From contig JAIUPC010000012.1 in NCBI GenBank assembly GCA_020161655.1, positions 186,001-250,000 of the forward strand: a DNA stretch of 64,000 nt, written 5' to 3'. The notes under the pieces are model-generated. The model did no database searches. It was not told the origin of the DNA and saw nothing but the letters and a program-made list of their open reading frames with translations. Shown here piece after piece: positions 62,929 to 64,000 of this stretch (position 1 is its first letter; each line of letters opens with the position of its first letter). The stretch is from Pseudomonadota bacterium (GTDB lineage Bacteria > Pseudomonadota > Alphaproteobacteria > Rhodobacterales > Rhodobacteraceae). The position numbers and the translations under genes were made by a program.

Positions 62929-64000
62929 TCACCCGTGCTTCACCATCACATGCCGCACGACAGTATAGTCCTCCAGCGCGTACATCGACATGTCCTTGCC
63001 GTAGCCCGATTGCTTCAGCCCGCCATGCGGCATCTCGTTGACCAGCATGAAGTGGGTGTTGATCCAGGTGCAGCCGTAGCGGAGCCTTGCCGCGGTCGCC
63101 ATCGCCCGGCCAACATCCCTGGTCCAGACCGAGGACGCGAGGCCGTAGTCGCTGTCATTGGCCCAGCCCACGGCCTCATCCACGTCCGAGAAGGGCGTGA
63201 TGGAGACCACCGGGCCGAAGACCTCGCGCCGGACGATCTCGTCGTCCTGCCTTGCGCCGGCGATGACCGTCGGGCGGTAGTAGAAGCCCTGATCCATCAC
63301 CTGGCCGCCGGTCGTGACCTCGACATGGTTGAGTTCCCGCGCCCGGTTGACGAAGGAGGCGACGCGGTCGCGCTGGCGGAGGCTGATGAGCGGGCCGATC
63401 TCGTTCAAGCTGTCATCGGCATTGGCAAGGCCGATGGTGGAAACGGCGGCGGTCAAGTCGGCGACAAGCTTGTCGTAGACCTTCCTGCCGGCATAGATCC
63501 GGCAGGCGGCGGTGCAGTCCTGCCCGGCGTTGTAATAGCCGAAGGCGCGCAGCCCCTCGACCACCTCACCGACATCGGCATCGTCGAAGACCACGACCGG
63601 GGCCTTGCCGCCCAGCTCCAGATGCGTGCGCTTCACCGTCTTCGCGGCGGCATCGAGCATCTTCCGCCCCGTGGCCACATCGCCGGTCAGGGAAATCATG
63701 TCGACGCCGGGATGGTTGATGAGATAGCTGCCGACCGTCTGGCCGCGCCCGGCGATGACGCTGACGACGCCTTCGGGGAGTTCCTCGGCCAGGATATGCG
63801 CCATCTTGAGCGCGGTCAGCGGCGTCTGTTCGGACGGCTTGAAGACGACCGTGTTGCCGCCGCCGATGGCCGGGGCGAGCTTCCAGGCCATCATCATCAG
63901 GGGATAGTTCCAGGGGGCGATGGAAGCGATGACGCCGATCGCGTCGCGGCGGATCATCGAGGTATGGCCGGCAAGGTATTCGCCGGCAAGCTGACCATGC
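62929..64000 (-). CDS. patD: Gamma-aminobutyraldehyde dehydrogenase, 3' part (cut by window edge)
   Basis: The frame is open past the window edge and gives the last 356 residues. The N-terminal visible part [18 protein letters not shown] and [18 protein letters not shown] match the YdcW/PatD aldehyde dehydrogenase closely, as do the glutamate in HLELGGKAP, the catalytic cysteine in [10 protein letters not shown] and [10 protein letters not shown]. PatD oxidises 4-aminobutanal to GABA in putrescine breakdown. The true start lies outside the window, so the ATG at 63957 should not be taken as the start. Confidence 0.92.
   Translation of the reverse strand, partial: HGQLAGEYLAGHTSMIRRDAIGVIASIAPWNYPLMMMAWKLAPAIGGGNTVVFKPSEQTPLTALKMAHILAEELPEGVVSVIAGRGQTVGSYLINHPGVDMISLTGDVATGRKMLDAAAKTVKRTHLELGGKAPVVVFDDADVGEVVEGLRAFGYYNAGQDCTAACRIYAGRKVYDKLVADLTAAVSTIGLANADDSLNEIGPLISLRQRDRVASFVNRARELNHVEVTTGGQVMDQGFYYRPTVIAGARQDDEIVRREVFGPVVSITPFSDVDEAVGWANDSDYGLASSVWTRDVGRAMATAARLRYGCTWINTHFMLVNEMPHGGLKQSGYGKDMSMYALEDYTVVRHVMVKHG

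Overview
The window reads as a chromosomal stretch of a high-GC alphaproteobacterium, most likely Rhodobacterales (Rhodobacteraceae/Paracoccaceae). The case rests on gene content: a CckA-like hybrid kinase preceded by a CtrA-type box, an F1-ATPase zeta (DUF1476) protein, a citramalate synthase, an alphaproteobacterial RNase E with a long insert in its S1 region, an ydcW/patD-type aldehyde dehydrogenase, and a separate corrinoid protein plus homocysteine methyltransferase of the split methionine synthase type. I see no IS element, prophage, CRISPR array or rRNA operon. Coding density is high and most genes sit in short operons with 4-nt or similar overlaps. All identifications come from reading translations and motifs; nothing was searched.

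Layout. 1-1044: 5' part of cckA (minus), cut by the window edge. 1148-3765: rsmB-type rRNA methyltransferase and guaB (minus). 3906-8851: an amidotransferase, a TDT/SLAC1-type membrane protein, two EamA transporters and a FadL-type outer membrane protein. 8907-14569: a P-loop protein, metA, an alpha/beta hydrolase, ppk2, a TetR regulator and an MFS transporter. 14628-18752: a squalene/phytoene-synthase-like protein, cimA and cysS (minus). 18932-23385: YjbR-like protein, lipoprotein, TPM protein, OmpA-like barrel, SDR and an unknown protein. 23507-30856: a seven-gene minus-strand operon that looks like carnitine/gamma-butyrobetaine catabolism. 31156-40645: surface glycan locus with GtrB-, GtrC- and GtrA-like parts and nucleotide-sugar genes, interrupted by a PepSY membrane protein. 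40658-44218: ccdA and rne. 44677-49346: AraC/LysE pair and a DctB/DctD-like two-component system. 49393-52949: purQ, a Tat-exported amidohydrolase, purS and purC. 53141-58192: ATPase zeta, homocysteine methyltransferase, universal stress protein, radical SAM protein, corrinoid protein, small membrane protein and DUF1638 protein. 58196-64000: sufE, lipoprotein, rnd, purN, purM, a tRNA with CAU anticodon (probably Ile2), a deaminase and the 3' part of patD.

How they fit. Purine synthesis is spread over four places (guaB, purQ/purS/purC, purN/purM). Methionine supply is represented by metA (residue 111 predicts acetyl-CoA use) and by two parts of a probable split B12 methionine synthase. The carnitine operon would release glycine betaine and acetoacetate; the homocysteine methyltransferase at 53585 could in principle use betaine methyl groups, though its corrinoid partner argues for the methionine synthase role.

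Most interesting signals: a perfect CtrA full site (TTAA-N7-TTAAC) in front of cckA; a nearly identical 20-bp palindrome in front of both the fadL-like gene and the MFS gene that follows tetR; a complete carnitine operon with an ADP-forming-type acyl-CoA synthetase and a SelW-like protein; a DctD-like regulator that lacks GAFTGA; and a terminator-like hairpin in the leader of the GtrB-like gene.
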